64,000 nt of DNA from contig NZ_GL622241.1 in NCBI RefSeq assembly GCF_000185365.1, positions 1,131,273 through 1,195,272 of the forward strand. The letters run 5' to 3'. Every line of letters starts with the position of its first letter. Within the stretch, counting starts at the first letter, position 1. The stretch comes from Enterococcus italicus DSM 15952 (lineage in GTDB: Bacteria; Bacillota; Bacilli; Lactobacillales; Enterococcaceae). Shown here piece by piece: positions 9,755-18,692 of the stretch. The notes under the pieces are model-generated. The model was not told where the DNA came from, searched no databases, and was given only the letters and a program-made list of their open reading frames with translations. A program made the position numbers and the translations under genes.

Positions 9755-10408
9755 TCAAGTAAAAAATAAAATGGAAAAATAAATAAAGCCAGCACCTGTC
9801 ATGACAAAGAGATGCCAAATCACGTGCATAAAGCGGATATTTTTCAGACTGTAAAAGAAAGCTCCTAACGTATACGAGACGCCACCGAAAAATAACAATA
9901 AGGTTCCCGTTGTTCCAAGTGAATGGATGAGTTGAGGTGTTGCAAACACGCACAGCCATCCCATCACAATATAAATCAGGGTCGATACTTTTGAAACGGT
10001 CTGTTGCTTATGGAGGGTGAGGGACTTATAGACGATGCCTACTATCGCCATCAACCAAATAATTGAAAAGAGCGTCCAACCACGCCAACCGCCAATACTT
10101 AATAAGCAGTAGGGAGTGTAGCTTCCGGCAATCAAGAGATAGATCGAAGCATGATCGAAAACTTGAAAAACTTTTTTGGCTTTGGTGAAAATCAAGCTAT
10201 GAAAAAGCGTCGAGAACAAAAAGAGTAAAATCATCATCGCGCCATATAAGGCGTATGAAACGACATGCATAGCAGAGTGCGCATGGGCTCCTTTGATTAA
10301 TAGGATCACAAGTCCGGCAATGCTCAATCCTAAGCCGATACCATGCGTGCAAGCATTCAAAACTTCATTTAAGATCAGATAAGTTCGGGAATATTTTGGT
10401 GATTGCAT
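9755..10408 (-). CDS. Hemolysin III / PAQR family membrane protein
   Basis: Seven-helix integral-membrane protein of 217 aa, the YqfA/hemolysin-III branch of the PAQR family. Seen: alternating hydrophobic segments through the protein, a conserved NEVLNACTHGIGLGLS near the N-terminus, TLFHSL (about 65-70) and a C-terminal MHVIWHLFV, giving the Ser/His/His pattern that binds metal in PAQR proteins. The start has AGAGGATGG upstream. It is a single gene on the - strand, convergent with folA and divergent from degV. The biochemical role is uncertain; despite the name, haemolysis is not established for most members. Confidence 0.88.
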   Translation of the reverse strand: MQSPKYSRTYLILNEVLNACTHGIGLGLSIAGLVILLIKGAHAHSAMHVVSYALYGAMMILLFLFSTLFHSLIFTKAKKVFQVFDHASIYLLIAGSYTPYCLLSIGGWRGWTLFSIIWLMAIVGIVYKSLTLHKQQTVSKVSTLIYIVMGWLCVFATPQLIHSLGTTGTLLLFFGGVSYTLGAFFYSLKNIRFMHVIWHLFVMTGAGFIYFSILFFT

Positions 10409-10462
10409 AAAACCATCCTCTTCGTAGATCGTAATAAAATAGGTGAAAAAACAATAGTTGTC

Positions 10463-10471
10463 TGTTATACT
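10463..10471 (+). promoter_or_regulatory. Extended -10 promoter for degV
   Basis: TGTTATACT is an extended -10 (TGn plus TATACT). Transcription would start a few bases before the leader hairpin at 10485. Confidence 0.5.
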
Positions 10472-10484
10472 GTTTTTATATAGT

Positions 10485-10520
10485 GCCTATCTGTAGTGTA
10501 CACGAAAATAGGCTTTTTTT
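10485..10520 (+). terminator. Terminator-like hairpin in the degV leader (possible attenuator)
   Basis: GCCTAT (10485-10490) pairs with ATAGGC (10508-10513), directly followed by seven T. The self-complementary GTGTACAC lies inside the loop. It sits between the putative degV promoter and the degV ribosome binding site, where no upstream + strand gene needs terminating. Confidence 0.5.
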
Positions 10521-10539
10521 AAAGAGAGAGTGAACTTAG

Positions 10540-11385
10540 ATGCGAAAAGTTAAAATTGTAACTGATTCATCTTGCACGATGGAAAAAACGACGCGCGATG
10601 AATTAGAAATTCATGTTGTTCCGTTATCGGTAATGATTGATGGCGTATTGTATACAGATGACGATCGTTTATCTGGCGAAAAATTTATGAGCATGATGAA
10701 AGAAGCCAAAGAATTACCAAAAACGAGTCAACCGCCAATCGGAAAATTCGTTGAATTATACGATGAACTAGGTGAGGACGGTAGTGAAATCTTGTCGATT
10801 CATATGACGACAGGTCTTAGCGGTACGGTCGAAGCGGCTAGACAGGCTAGTAATCTTTCTAAAAGCAAAGTGACTGTGGTCGAAACGAATATGACTGACC
10901 AAGGCTTGTCATTTCCAGTTATCCGAGCGGCACAACTGTCTAAAGAAGGCAAATCCTTAGAAGAAGTCTATGCGGAAATGGAAAATGTCTTGAAGCATAC
11001 GCATTTGTTTATTGGGCTTTCTACCCTTGAAAATCTTGTAAAAGGTGGTAGAATCAGTCGAGCAACTGGGATTTTATCGAATTTATTGAATATGCGCGTG
11101 GTGATGGAATTTCGCAATTCTGAATTGGTGCCTGTCATCAAAGGGCGAGGGGCGAAGACCTTTAGTAAATGGTTCGATGAATTAAAAGACGAGTTAAAAA
11201 GTGTGCCAAATGTGAAGCAAATCGGAATCTCCTATGCAGGCGGATATGAGCAAGTCTTGAAATTCCGCGATGAACTAAAACAAATGTTCCCAGCGATGCA
11301 TATACCCTTGCTGCAAACAACGCCGATTATTGCAACCCATACTGGTGAAGGTGCGTTTGCTGTTATGTACTACAGTGGAGAGTAA
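10540..11385 (+). CDS. DegV family fatty-acid-binding protein
   Basis: 281-aa cytosolic DegV (FakB-type) protein. The family binds a fatty acid and presents it to the FakA kinase, feeding host or exogenous fatty acids into phospholipid synthesis. Seen: the N-terminal KIVTDSSCTM start, TSQPPIGKFVELYDEL (about 62-77), IHMTTGLSGTVEAA (about 88-101) with the conserved Thr/Ser near the fatty-acid carboxylate, and GRISRATG (about 169). GAGAGTGA lies upstream of the ATG. It forms its own unit ended by the terminator at 11415. Specificity (saturated or unsaturated) is not readable. Confidence 0.92.
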   Translation: MRKVKIVTDSSCTMEKTTRDELEIHVVPLSVMIDGVLYTDDDRLSGEKFMSMMKEAKELPKTSQPPIGKFVELYDELGEDGSEILSIHMTTGLSGTVEAARQASNLSKSKVTVVETNMTDQGLSFPVIRAAQLSKEGKSLEEVYAEMENVLKHTHLFIGLSTLENLVKGGRISRATGILSNLLNMRVVMEFRNSELVPVIKGRGAKTFSKWFDELKDELKSVPNVKQIGISYAGGYEQVLKFRDELKQMFPAMHIPLLQTTPIIATHTGEGAFAVMYYSGE

Positions 11386-11414
11386 CAACGTGAGATTATT
11401 TTTGATGTGAAAGT

Positions 11415-11444
11415 AAAAAGTGTATATTCGTATACACTTTTTTT
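11415..11444 (+). terminator. Terminator after degV
   Basis: A 12-bp perfect stem with a TTCG tetraloop (11427-11430), flanked by A and T runs. Confidence 0.92.
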
Positions 11445-11481
11445 GTTGAAAATATGCATTCAGGCAGAGTAGTCACATCAC

Positions 11482-11509
11482 TTGCAATCTCTAGCAATTT
11501 TGGTAATGT
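11482..11509 (+). promoter_or_regulatory. Promoter for the SGNH-ypmS-msrA-yozE operon
   Basis: TTGCAA (11482-11487), a 16-base spacer and TAATGT (11504-11509) preceded by TGG as an extended -10. Confidence 0.45.
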
Positions 11510-11529
11510 AAGGAAACAGAGGTGAACGT

Positions 11530-12435
11530 ATGAGTAAGAAAAAATCTCTCTTTGGATGGTTGTTTTTTTTCGTCTTTGTTACAGTGGTGGCTTTTTTAGC
11601 TACGAGTTGGTTGTTACCAAAGGAAACAACGAAACTTGAACAGGCGACAGCTGAAAAAGTCCAAGCAAGCAATCAAAAGACGAGTATTCACTATGTAGCA
11701 ATTGGTGATTCTTTGACGCAAGGTGTAGGTGATGAGACACAACAGGGTGGTTTTGTTTCATTAGTGGCCGATAAACTAAAGGATCAGTATGGCCTAGCGA
11801 CCGTCCATGCTCAAAATGAGGGTGTTGCTGGAGAGCGTAGTGATCAAATTTTAAAGCGAATCAATCAAGATGAAGCATTGCAAAAAGAAATTAGCGAGGC
11901 TGATTTTATTACCGCGACTTTTGGCGGTAATGACTTGTTAAAAGTAATTCAAAAAAATATCCTTTCTCTTTCAGTGAAAACGATTGAAAATTCCGAGGCC
12001 AGTTATCAAAAGAATAGCCTAGCGTTACTTGAGCGCATTCGGGAATTGAATCCGACTGCACCAGTCTATGTCTTAGGTATTTACAATCCATTTTATTTGA
12101 ATTTTCCGGAAATCACAGCCCTACAGACCGTCGTCGATAATTGGAACGAGGCCACAGAGGAGGTTATTGATGACCAAAGCAATATGTACTTTATTCCAAT
12201 CAATGATCTTTTATATAAGGGTGTGGATAATAAAGTCGGCATTACCAAGACTAGTGAATCAGAGACTTCATCAAGTAGTGAGACGACCAGTGATGAAACG
12301 AGTGTTACAGTGGAAAACAATGCCTTATATGAAGGGGATAAGTTTCATCCGAATGCGATTGGCTATCAACTGATGGCCAAAGCTGTGAAGGATAAATTAG
12401 TGAAAACGAAGTCCCATTGGCTAATAAAGGAGTAA
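11530..12435 (+). CDS. Membrane-anchored SGNH/GDSL hydrolase (YpmR-like)
   Basis: 301-aa lipase/esterase-type protein, probably acting outside the membrane. Seen: an N-terminal signal anchor (about residues 8-28), block I GDSLTQGVG (about 59-67) with the nucleophile Ser, block III FGGNDLL (about 135), and the C-terminal block V DKFHPNAIGY (about 275) with Asp and His. A Ser/Thr-rich insertion lies before block V. AGAGGTGA precedes the ATG. The next gene starts three bases after the stop. The pairing with a YpmS-like protein matches B. subtilis ypmR-ypmS. The substrate is unknown. Confidence 0.9.
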   Translation: MSKKKSLFGWLFFFVFVTVVAFLATSWLLPKETTKLEQATAEKVQASNQKTSIHYVAIGDSLTQGVGDETQQGGFVSLVADKLKDQYGLATVHAQNEGVAGERSDQILKRINQDEALQKEISEADFITATFGGNDLLKVIQKNILSLSVKTIENSEASYQKNSLALLERIRELNPTAPVYVLGIYNPFYLNFPEITALQTVVDNWNEATEEVIDDQSNMYFIPINDLLYKGVDNKVGITKTSESETSSSSETTSDETSVTVENNALYEGDKFHPNAIGYQLMAKAVKDKLVKTKSHWLIKE

Positions 12436-12438
12436 CCG

Positions 12439-13095
12439 ATGAAGAAAACAAGAATCAGTCAAACCAATAAGAATCAAACGACGAGTAAATCATTTTCATT
12501 TAAAAAAATCAATGGCTGGATGGTCGCTTTTTTCGTTCTTTTAGGTGTCGTAGTAGGATCAGGAATTGTGGTTGCCAACCGCGTATTAGAGCCTAGAGAG
12601 GTGCTTACGAGCAACTCAGCCAAATTAGTCGAACGCGATGGCAGTCCCGTGGTCACGATTGAAAGTACGAAACAACAAGTGAACGAACTTATCGCCTTTT
12701 ACCTTCAAGATTACAGTGAAAAATCTGGTTTAGACTACACTTTCACTTTGGAAAACCAAGCGTTGCTGAATGGGCAATTCAAAGTGTTAGGGATGCCGGT
12801 GAACTTTTATTTGTATTTTGACCCTTATGTCATGGAGAATGGTAATGTCCAACTAAAGGCGAAAAGTCTATCGATTGGGACGTTAGGCGTGCCAATTAAA
12901 GAAGTCATGAAATTGGTTAAGCGTAGCTACAAATTGCCTTCATGGATTGAAATCAAGCCGTCAGATGGCACGGTATTGATTCGATTGGATCAATTTCGCA
13001 TGCAAAATGGCTTGTTTATCAAAGCTGAAAAAATTGATTTAGTTGACGATGAAATAAAGGCAAGTTTATACTTACCAGCATCGGATGAAAAATAG
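12439..13095 (+). CDS. ypmS: YpmS family (DUF2140) membrane-anchored protein
   Basis: 218 aa. A short polar N-terminus is followed by one membrane helix (about 28-48) and an extracellular domain of the YpmS/DUF2140 type (about 50-215). Recognised by the hydrophobic anchor, the overall length and its invariant pairing with the SGNH hydrolase upstream. AAAGGAG lies inside the end of the preceding gene. No catalytic motif is visible and the molecular function is not known. Confidence 0.8.
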   Translation: MKKTRISQTNKNQTTSKSFSFKKINGWMVAFFVLLGVVVGSGIVVANRVLEPREVLTSNSAKLVERDGSPVVTIESTKQQVNELIAFYLQDYSEKSGLDYTFTLENQALLNGQFKVLGMPVNFYLYFDPYVMENGNVQLKAKSLSIGTLGVPIKEVMKLVKRSYKLPSWIEIKPSDGTVLIRLDQFRMQNGLFIKAEKIDLVDDEIKASLYLPASDEK

Positions 13096-13107
13096 GAGGA
13101 ATGAACA

Positions 13108-13623
13108 ATGGAACAAGCAATATTTGCGGGTGGCTGTTTTTGGTGTATGGTGAAGCCATTTGATGAACACCCAGGAATTTATTCAGTCGTATCAGGTTAC
13201 ACAGGAGGACACGTACCTAATCCTACCTATGAGCAAGTCTGCACACATACGACAGGTCATACAGAAGCTGTCGAGATTGTATTTGACCCAGCAGTTATTA
13301 GCTATGAGGAGCTTGTGACGATTTATTGGCAGCAAACGGATCCGACCGATGCATTCGGTCAATTTCAAGATCGTGGTGACAACTATCGCCCAGTTATTTT
13401 TTATTTAAATGAAGAACAACGAGTTATCGCTGAAAGAAGCAAACAAGAGCTACAAGCGAGTGGACGTTATAGCCAGCCAATCGTGACTACGATTGAACCA
13501 GCTGCACCTTTTTATCCAGCTGAGATGTATCATCAAGCGTATTACAAAAAAAATCCAGCGAATTTTGCACGCAACCATGCCTTACGTGCGCAGTACTTAG
13601 AAGGAATTTGGGGCCATGACTAG
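13108..13623 (+). CDS. msrA: Peptide methionine-S-sulfoxide reductase A
   Basis: Reduces the S-epimer of methionine sulfoxide in proteins; oxidative-damage repair in the cytosol. 171 aa, single-domain MsrA without a fused MsrB. Seen: GGCFWCM (about 8-14) with the nucleophilic Cys, GYTGGH (about 32-37), [12 protein letters not shown] (about 49) and [18 protein letters not shown] (about 80-95). AGGAGG precedes the ATG. The start of the next gene overlaps by eight bases. Confidence 0.95.
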   Translation: MEQAIFAGGCFWCMVKPFDEHPGIYSVVSGYTGGHVPNPTYEQVCTHTTGHTEAVEIVFDPAVISYEELVTIYWQQTDPTDAFGQFQDRGDNYRPVIFYLNEEQRVIAERSKQELQASGRYSQPIVTTIEPAAPFYPAEMYHQAYYKKNPANFARNHALRAQYLEGIWGHD

Positions 13624-13840
13624 AAGTTTTTACCATTATATTCTTACGTTGCGTGGAAATAATCCAGACGATGCGCTCCAAGTGCTTGCCCATGACATTG
13701 CTTGTGATCAACAATTTCCCAAGCAGAGTGAGGAGTACCATGAAATTTCTAGTTACTTGGAGATGAATGCTGATTATTTGTCAACGATGACTATCTTTGA
13801 TCAGGCATGGGAGCTATACCTTGATCATAATCAAACGTAA
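13616..13840 (+). CDS. yozE: YozE family (UPF0346) small protein
   Basis: 74 aa, soluble, acidic. The family is recognised by its size, the [11 protein letters not shown] start, [19 protein letters not shown] and the aromatic C-terminal helix. The family forms a small helical bundle with no known activity. The start overlaps the end of msrA by eight bases, implying coupled translation. This is the last gene of the SGNH-ypmS-msrA-yozE operon. Confidence 0.85.
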   Translation: MTRSFYHYILTLRGNNPDDALQVLAHDIACDQQFPKQSEEYHEISSYLEMNADYLSTMTIFDQAWELYLDHNQT

Positions 13841-13880
13841 GGCTAAGAGAAATTCGTTTCGCTAAACGATGAAACAAGTC

Positions 13881-13945
13881 GAGAACTTTTTATCTGTTTC
13901 GTGGCAAATGACAACAGACAGATAAGAAGTTCTCTTTTTCTTTTA
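13881..13945 (+). terminator. Terminator after the yozE operon
   Basis: Long stem: GAGAACTTTTTATCTGT on the left pairs, with one bulge, with ACAGATAAGAAGTTCTC on the right, then a T-rich tract. Confidence 0.85.
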
Positions 13946-13997
13946 TTTCACGCGTGGTAGTATAGTAAAGAAGTCTGGTGTTGGGAGAGTGAATGGT

Positions 13998-15416
13998 ATG
14001 GTTAAGAAGGTATCTTATCGGGTGTTTTTAGGATCGTTGGTCGCAACGGCAGGATTGTCTGCGGGTGGGATGTATGTTTATATGGATAACCAGGCTGAGC
14101 AAACGCAAGTCACGACTGAAAGTCAAGGGGAGCTTTCAAAGGTGCAGGCACTGTATGAGTTATTGCAGACGAGCTATTATCAAAAGGTCGACACTACGGC
14201 CTTAATTGACGGTGCATTAAAAGGGATGACCGATTCATTGGATGATCCTTATACCACATATCTAGAAAAATCAGATGCTAAAGATTTATCGCGGTCTTTA
14301 GCGGATAGTTTTGAAGGAATTGGTGCGAAGTTGACATTGGTGGATGGGGTACCGCAGATTGCACAGGCACCGATTAAGGGCAGTCCAGCTGAAGAAGGCG
14401 GCCTTCAAGCCGGCGATTTCATTCTTTCAGTGGATGGCAAGTCCACCTCGGGCCAAACACTGACCGAGGTCGTTAGCAGTATACGTGGAAAAAAAGGGAC
14501 CGATGTTGTTTTGGTTTTACAACGAGATACCGAGCAATATACCGCGACCTTAACCAGAGATACGATTCCGATGACGACGGTCACAAGCGCTATCGATACA
14601 AAAAACCCAACGATCGGCAAGCTGTTTGTCAGCACCTTTGCAGAAAAAACAGCCTCAGAATTCAAAGAAGCCATTATTGCGTTGAGAAAACAAGGCGCGA
14701 CACAATTTGTGATTGATTTAAGACAAAATCCAGGCGGACTACTCGATCAAGTGGAACAAATGGCAAGTATGTTTTTAAAAGATCAAGCTGTCATTTTACA
14801 GCTTGAGGATCGTTCTGGAACTAGTGAAAAAGTAGTCGCTTCAAGTGAACTCGATGAAGGATTTAAAGTGACAGAGCCGTCTGTTGTGTTAGTCGACAAA
14901 GGGAGTGCTTCAGCCTCTGAGATCTTTGCCGGAGCCGTAAGTGAATCGGCGGACGTCCCACTGGTTGGAACGAAGACTTTTGGTAAAGGAACAGTCCAAA
15001 CCATTAGTCAATATTCTGATGGTAGTGAAGTCAAACTAACCATCAAGAAATGGCTGACACCTAAGAAAGAATGGATTCATGAAAAAGGTATTACCCCGAA
15101 CTATGAAGTCGATTATCCGGCCTATGTCTATGCTACACCATTGCCGACAGATATAGAGATGGCATTAGGGCTTGAGTCCAGCAATGTAAAAAGCTTAAAT
15201 ACGTATTTAGCTGGGTTGGGTTACAAAACGAGTGGCGACAAGTACACAGAGGAAACCCAAGCGGCTGTAAAAGACATTCAGAAGAAAAAGCAACTGACAG
15301 TGACCGGCATCGTGGACAAGAAAACAGCCGAAGCAATCTCACAAGCTGCAGCGGATCAATTAAAAACAAACGATGACATGATGAACAAAGCGATTGACGT
15401 ATTAAAGAACGAATAG
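13998..15416 (+). CDS. S41 family C-terminal processing peptidase (CtpA/CtpB-like)
   Basis: 472-aa exported serine protease anchored by an N-terminal helix (about 8-26). Seen: a PDZ domain (about 95-165, GLQAGDFILSVDGKST), the S41 catalytic domain (about 200-355) with the nucleophile Ser in DKGSASASEIFAGAV and the Lys base in TFGKGTVQT, then a C-terminal peptidoglycan-binding repeat (about 385-455). ATG at 13998 is used rather than GTG at 13989 because GGGAGA (13983-13988) is correctly spaced only for the former. Acts on membrane or wall-associated proteins; targets unknown. lepB follows after 16 bases. Confidence 0.92.
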   Translation: MVKKVSYRVFLGSLVATAGLSAGGMYVYMDNQAEQTQVTTESQGELSKVQALYELLQTSYYQKVDTTALIDGALKGMTDSLDDPYTTYLEKSDAKDLSRSLADSFEGIGAKLTLVDGVPQIAQAPIKGSPAEEGGLQAGDFILSVDGKSTSGQTLTEVVSSIRGKKGTDVVLVLQRDTEQYTATLTRDTIPMTTVTSAIDTKNPTIGKLFVSTFAEKTASEFKEAIIALRKQGATQFVIDLRQNPGGLLDQVEQMASMFLKDQAVILQLEDRSGTSEKVVASSELDEGFKVTEPSVVLVDKGSASASEIFAGAVSESADVPLVGTKTFGKGTVQTISQYSDGSEVKLTIKKWLTPKKEWIHEKGITPNYEVDYPAYVYATPLPTDIEMALGLESSNVKSLNTYLAGLGYKTSGDKYTEETQAAVKDIQKKKQLTVTGIVDKKTAEAISQAAADQLKTNDDMMNKAIDVLKNE

Positions 15417-15432
15417 AAAGGAGAATCTGATA

Positions 15433-15981
15433 ATGAAATGGCCAGTGAAAGTAGATCGGTTTTGGTTCTATTTTAAATTTAGTTTGTTAGCATTAGCCAT
15501 TGCGCTTGTTATCAGAGGATTCTTACTCATTCCGATTCAAGTTGAAGGGAAGTCCATGCAGTTGACGCTTAAAAAAAATGACTGGGTGGTCGTAGAAAAT
15601 GTTACGACGATTCACCGCTTTGATATTGTAGTCTTTCGCTTAGCTGATGGAGATACGTATATTAAGCGCGTGATAGGTTTACCGGGTGAATCGATTGCCT
15701 ATGTCGATGATCAACTGTATGTCGATGGGAAAAAGATAGACGAACCTTACTTAGCAGAAAATCAAGAAAAGATTCACGATCAAAATCCTTATACGAATAA
15801 CTTTTCGTTGAACGATTTATTAGATGTGAAAAAATTAGGAAAAGATAGTTATTTTGTGATGGGGGATAATCGGCGAGTTTCCAAAGACAGTCGCTCATTT
15901 GGCGCTGTGTCTGCTGACGATATTATTGGCAAGGCAGTCTTTGTCTATTATCCACTCCCTGATATAAAATGGGTACATTAG
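15433..15981 (+). CDS. lepB: Signal peptidase I
   Basis: Removes signal peptides from exported preproteins at the outer membrane face. 182 aa, the short Gram-positive form. Seen: one N-terminal membrane helix (about 13-35), the catalytic Ser41 in VEGKSMQ, the general-base Lys78 in YIKRVIGLPGE, and the box E motif VMGDNRRVSKDSRSFG (about 141-156). AAAGGAG precedes the ATG. It sits between the exported protease and rbgA. The rbgA ribosome binding site overlaps its stop codon. Confidence 0.96.
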   Translation: MKWPVKVDRFWFYFKFSLLALAIALVIRGFLLIPIQVEGKSMQLTLKKNDWVVVENVTTIHRFDIVVFRLADGDTYIKRVIGLPGESIAYVDDQLYVDGKKIDEPYLAENQEKIHDQNPYTNNFSLNDLLDVKKLGKDSYFVMGDNRRVSKDSRSFGAVSADDIIGKAVFVYYPLPDIKWVH

Positions 15982-15992
15982 GAGGAACATAC

Positions 15993-16865
15993 ATGGCAAT
16001 TCAATGGTTTCCAGGGCATATGGCCAAAGCCAGAAGAGAAGTAGGAGAAAAAATAAAGTTTGTTGATTTGGTATTTGAATTGGTGGATGCTCGTTTACCA
16101 CTTTCATCTCGAAACCCAATGCTCGATCAAATTGTGCAACACAAGCCACGCGTTGTTCTATTAAATAAGGCTGACTTAGCAGATGAGAGTCAGACAAGAA
16201 AATGGCAGGCGTATTTTGAATCACTAGGGTATGAAACATTGGCTTGTAATGCCAAAGAAACCAATACCACCAAAGCAGTCTTGGCGAAAGCCAAACGGAC
16301 ATTAAAAGAAAAACGAGCACGTGATTTGGAGCGAGGCATCCAAGCACGCGCCATTCGAGCGATGGTATTGGGTATTCCTAACGTAGGGAAATCGACGATC
16401 ATGAATCGCTTGGTAGGGAAAAAGATTGCCCAAACTGGTAACAAGCCAGGGGTCACCAAAGGGCAGCAATGGCTAAGGGTCGGTAATGAATTGGAGTTAT
16501 TGGATACCCCAGGGATATTATGGCCTAAATTTGAGGACCAAGAAATCGGTAAAAAATTAGCGTTAACAGGTGCGATTAAAGATCAATTGCTCCATCTAGA
16601 TGATATAGCCTTATATGGGCTGGAGTTCTTTACTACCTACTATCCTGGCCGTATTAGTCAACGCTATGGTTTGAAGATAGAGGATGAGCAATTGCCGGTA
16701 CCAGACTTACTGATGAGTGTGACAAAGAAAATGGGCTTAAGAGAAGATTATGAACGGGCGAGTGAGCGCTTTTTATTAGAAGTTCGTCAAGGGAAGCTGG
16801 GTCGATTTACGCTAGATCGAGCAGATGAACAAGAAAGTGAGTCCCATGATGAAGCAATCGATTGA
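15993..16865 (+). CDS. rbgA: Ribosome biogenesis GTPase RbgA (YlqF)
   Basis: 290-aa circularly permuted GTPase required for late 50S subunit assembly. The permuted order is visible: NKADL (G4, about 60) comes before GIPNVGKST (G1 P-loop, about 124-132) and DTPG (G3, about 170). The N-terminal WFPGHMAKA motif is diagnostic. The C-terminal ANTAR-like region follows. ATG at 15993 is fixed by AGGAGG at 15980-15985. It overlaps rnhB by about 20 bases. The lepB-rbgA-rnhB order matches other Firmicutes. Confidence 0.95.
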   Translation: MAIQWFPGHMAKARREVGEKIKFVDLVFELVDARLPLSSRNPMLDQIVQHKPRVVLLNKADLADESQTRKWQAYFESLGYETLACNAKETNTTKAVLAKAKRTLKEKRARDLERGIQARAIRAMVLGIPNVGKSTIMNRLVGKKIAQTGNKPGVTKGQQWLRVGNELELLDTPGILWPKFEDQEIGKKLALTGAIKDQLLHLDDIALYGLEFFTTYYPGRISQRYGLKIEDEQLPVPDLLMSVTKKMGLREDYERASERFLLEVRQGKLGRFTLDRADEQESESHDEAID

Positions 16866-17613
16866 GCAAATCAAACAATACTTTCAAGATCATCCGTTAC
16901 TTACTGATGATAAGCTAGCTGAACTCGCAAACGATGAACGCAAAGGTGTTCAAACACTTCTTTCTCGTTATAATAAAGAACAAGCTAAAAAGCAAGCACT
17001 AGTTGATCGCTTCGAGCGGATGTCGGAATTTGAAAAAATCGCTTGGAGCAAAGGTGCCCAAGCGGTGGCAGGGATTGATGAGGTAGGTCGGGGACCATTA
17101 GCTGGGCCAGTCGTCGCTGCTGCTGTGATCTTACCGCCAGCTAGGCAATTCTTAGGGCTAAATGACTCAAAGCAAGTGCCAGAAGCGCAACGTGAAGCAC
17201 TCTTTCAAGCAATTAGCGAGCAAGCGATTGCGATTGGCATTGGTATTATTTCCCCACAGTGCATAGATGAAGTGAATATTTATGAAGCAAGTAAGTTAGC
17301 GATGATGGAGGCGATTGAACACTTGTCAACTCCTGCTGATTACTTGTTAATTGATGCCATGACACTGCCAATCAATCTTCCTCAAGAGAAGTTAATTAAA
17401 GGCGATGCACGCTCAAATTCAATCGCAGCAGCCAGTATCATCGCTAAAGTCACGCGTGACCGGATGATGAAGCAATACGCTATCGAGTATCCAGGCTATG
17501 ACTTTGAGCATAATGCTGGCTATGGTACCGCGAAACATCTTGCAGGATTAAAAGCTAATGGGATTACGCCAATCCATCGTAAAAGCTTCGCACCAGTCAA
17601 AAATTATTGTTAA
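16846..17613 (+). CDS. rnhB: Ribonuclease HII
   Basis: Endonuclease cleaving RNA in RNA/DNA hybrids and single ribonucleotides in DNA. 255 aa: an N-terminal extension (about 70 residues) typical of Gram-positive RNase HII, then [19 protein letters not shown] (about 75-93) carrying the DEVGRGP signature, and the later catalytic Asp in LLIDAM and KGDARS. The start is uncertain. ATG 16846 or 16849 is chosen because an upstream in-frame ATG at 16825 would extend 40 bases into rbgA without a ribosome binding site. Confidence 0.93.
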   Translation: MMKQSIEQIKQYFQDHPLLTDDKLAELANDERKGVQTLLSRYNKEQAKKQALVDRFERMSEFEKIAWSKGAQAVAGIDEVGRGPLAGPVVAAAVILPPARQFLGLNDSKQVPEAQREALFQAISEQAIAIGIGIISPQCIDEVNIYEASKLAMMEAIEHLSTPADYLLIDAMTLPINLPQEKLIKGDARSNSIAAASIIAKVTRDRMMKQYAIEYPGYDFEHNAGYGTAKHLAGLKANGITPIHRKSFAPVKNYC

Positions 17614-17669
17614 CATTCTCCATTTTGCGTAGTTATTTATGAATAATTATGTGAAAAGGAGTTTTTTTG

Positions 17670-18563
17670 ATGAAACGGACACTTTCGCTTGAAAGAAAAT
17701 TATTATTTAAGTTGGCTTTGTGTGAAGGGATTGGATTAGTAGGAAAGAGTCGGATTTTTAATATAGCTCAAGAATTAGAGACGACAGAGTTTACGATACA
17801 AGAATTATGTCAAATAGCGCAACTGACAAAAAGCAAGCAAACATTCCAGGCAAGCTGGTCGCGACTAACAGATGAGTGGGTGGACGAACAAGCACGCAAC
17901 CAGCCCTTTATTACTATTCTTGATAATGTGTACCCAAATCAACTGAAACAAATGGCGTATCCGCCACAAGTTTTGTTTTATGAAGGACGTTTGGACCTGT
18001 TGAATCATCAGCGTTTACTGGGATTTGTCGGTGCACGTGCAGCCACTTCCTATGCGTATAAAGTGGTCCACTCCTTATTACCGCCGTTGATTGATGCCAA
18101 TAATGTCATTGTGAGTGGCTTAGCTAAAGGTGTGGATCAATGGAGCCATCAAGCGACAATTGCTGGCGGAGGACATACAATCGGCGTGATTGGTACAGGT
18201 TTAGATTACTGTTATCCTAGAGAGGCATTTCCGATCTTTTCAGAGATGAAAAAGCATCATTTAGTCATCAGTGAATACCCTGTCGGTACACCACCAAGAA
18301 AACATCATTTTCCAATGCGTAATCGGATCATTGCTGGATTAGCAGATGCCGTAGTAGTTATTGAAGCAAAAGAACGCAGTGGCGCACTTATTACTGCTCA
18401 ATTGGCGATGGAATTTGGTCGTGATGTCTTTGCTGTGCCAGGAGATATTTTATCGGGCCAATCACAAGGCTGTCATCAACTAATTTTAGATGGTGCGGTT
18501 TGTATGACAGATAGTAAAATGCTGCTCGATGAAGTCCGATTTTTCCGAGAAAAAGCAGAATGA
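17670..18563 (+). CDS. dprA: DNA processing protein DprA (Smf)
   Basis: 297 aa. Loads RecA on incoming single-stranded DNA during transformation; also present in species not known to be competent. Seen: an N-terminal helical segment (about 1-90), then the Rossmann-like DprA core with GFVGARAATSYA (about 119), SGLAKGVDQWSHQ (about 152-164), GTGLDYCYPREA, PMRNRIIAGLA (about 217) and EAKERSGALITAQLA. The start is ATG 17670 after AAGGAG at 17656-17661. It shows no C-terminal winged-helix extension. Confidence 0.94.
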   Translation: MKRTLSLERKLLFKLALCEGIGLVGKSRIFNIAQELETTEFTIQELCQIAQLTKSKQTFQASWSRLTDEWVDEQARNQPFITILDNVYPNQLKQMAYPPQVLFYEGRLDLLNHQRLLGFVGARAATSYAYKVVHSLLPPLIDANNVIVSGLAKGVDQWSHQATIAGGGHTIGVIGTGLDYCYPREAFPIFSEMKKHHLVISEYPVGTPPRKHHFPMRNRIIAGLADAVVVIEAKERSGALITAQLAMEFGRDVFAVPGDILSGQSQGCHQLILDGAVCMTDSKMLLDEVRFFREKAE

Positions 18564-18588
18564 ACAGAAAAAAACAATGGCGCTATTC

Positions 18589-18617
18589 TTGACAAACAGA
18601 TTTCTAATGGATATGAT
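18589..18617 (+). promoter_or_regulatory. Near-consensus promoter for topA
   Basis: TTGACA (18589-18594), an exact 17-base spacer and TATGAT (18612-18617): a perfect -35 and a five-of-six -10, about 75 bases before the topA start. Confidence 0.85.
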
Positions 18618-18692
18618 AGGCTACGATTTATCGCTATGAGCAAGTGGTCCATTATATAGTAGAAATTTTTTATGGGAAGGAGCCATTTTTTT

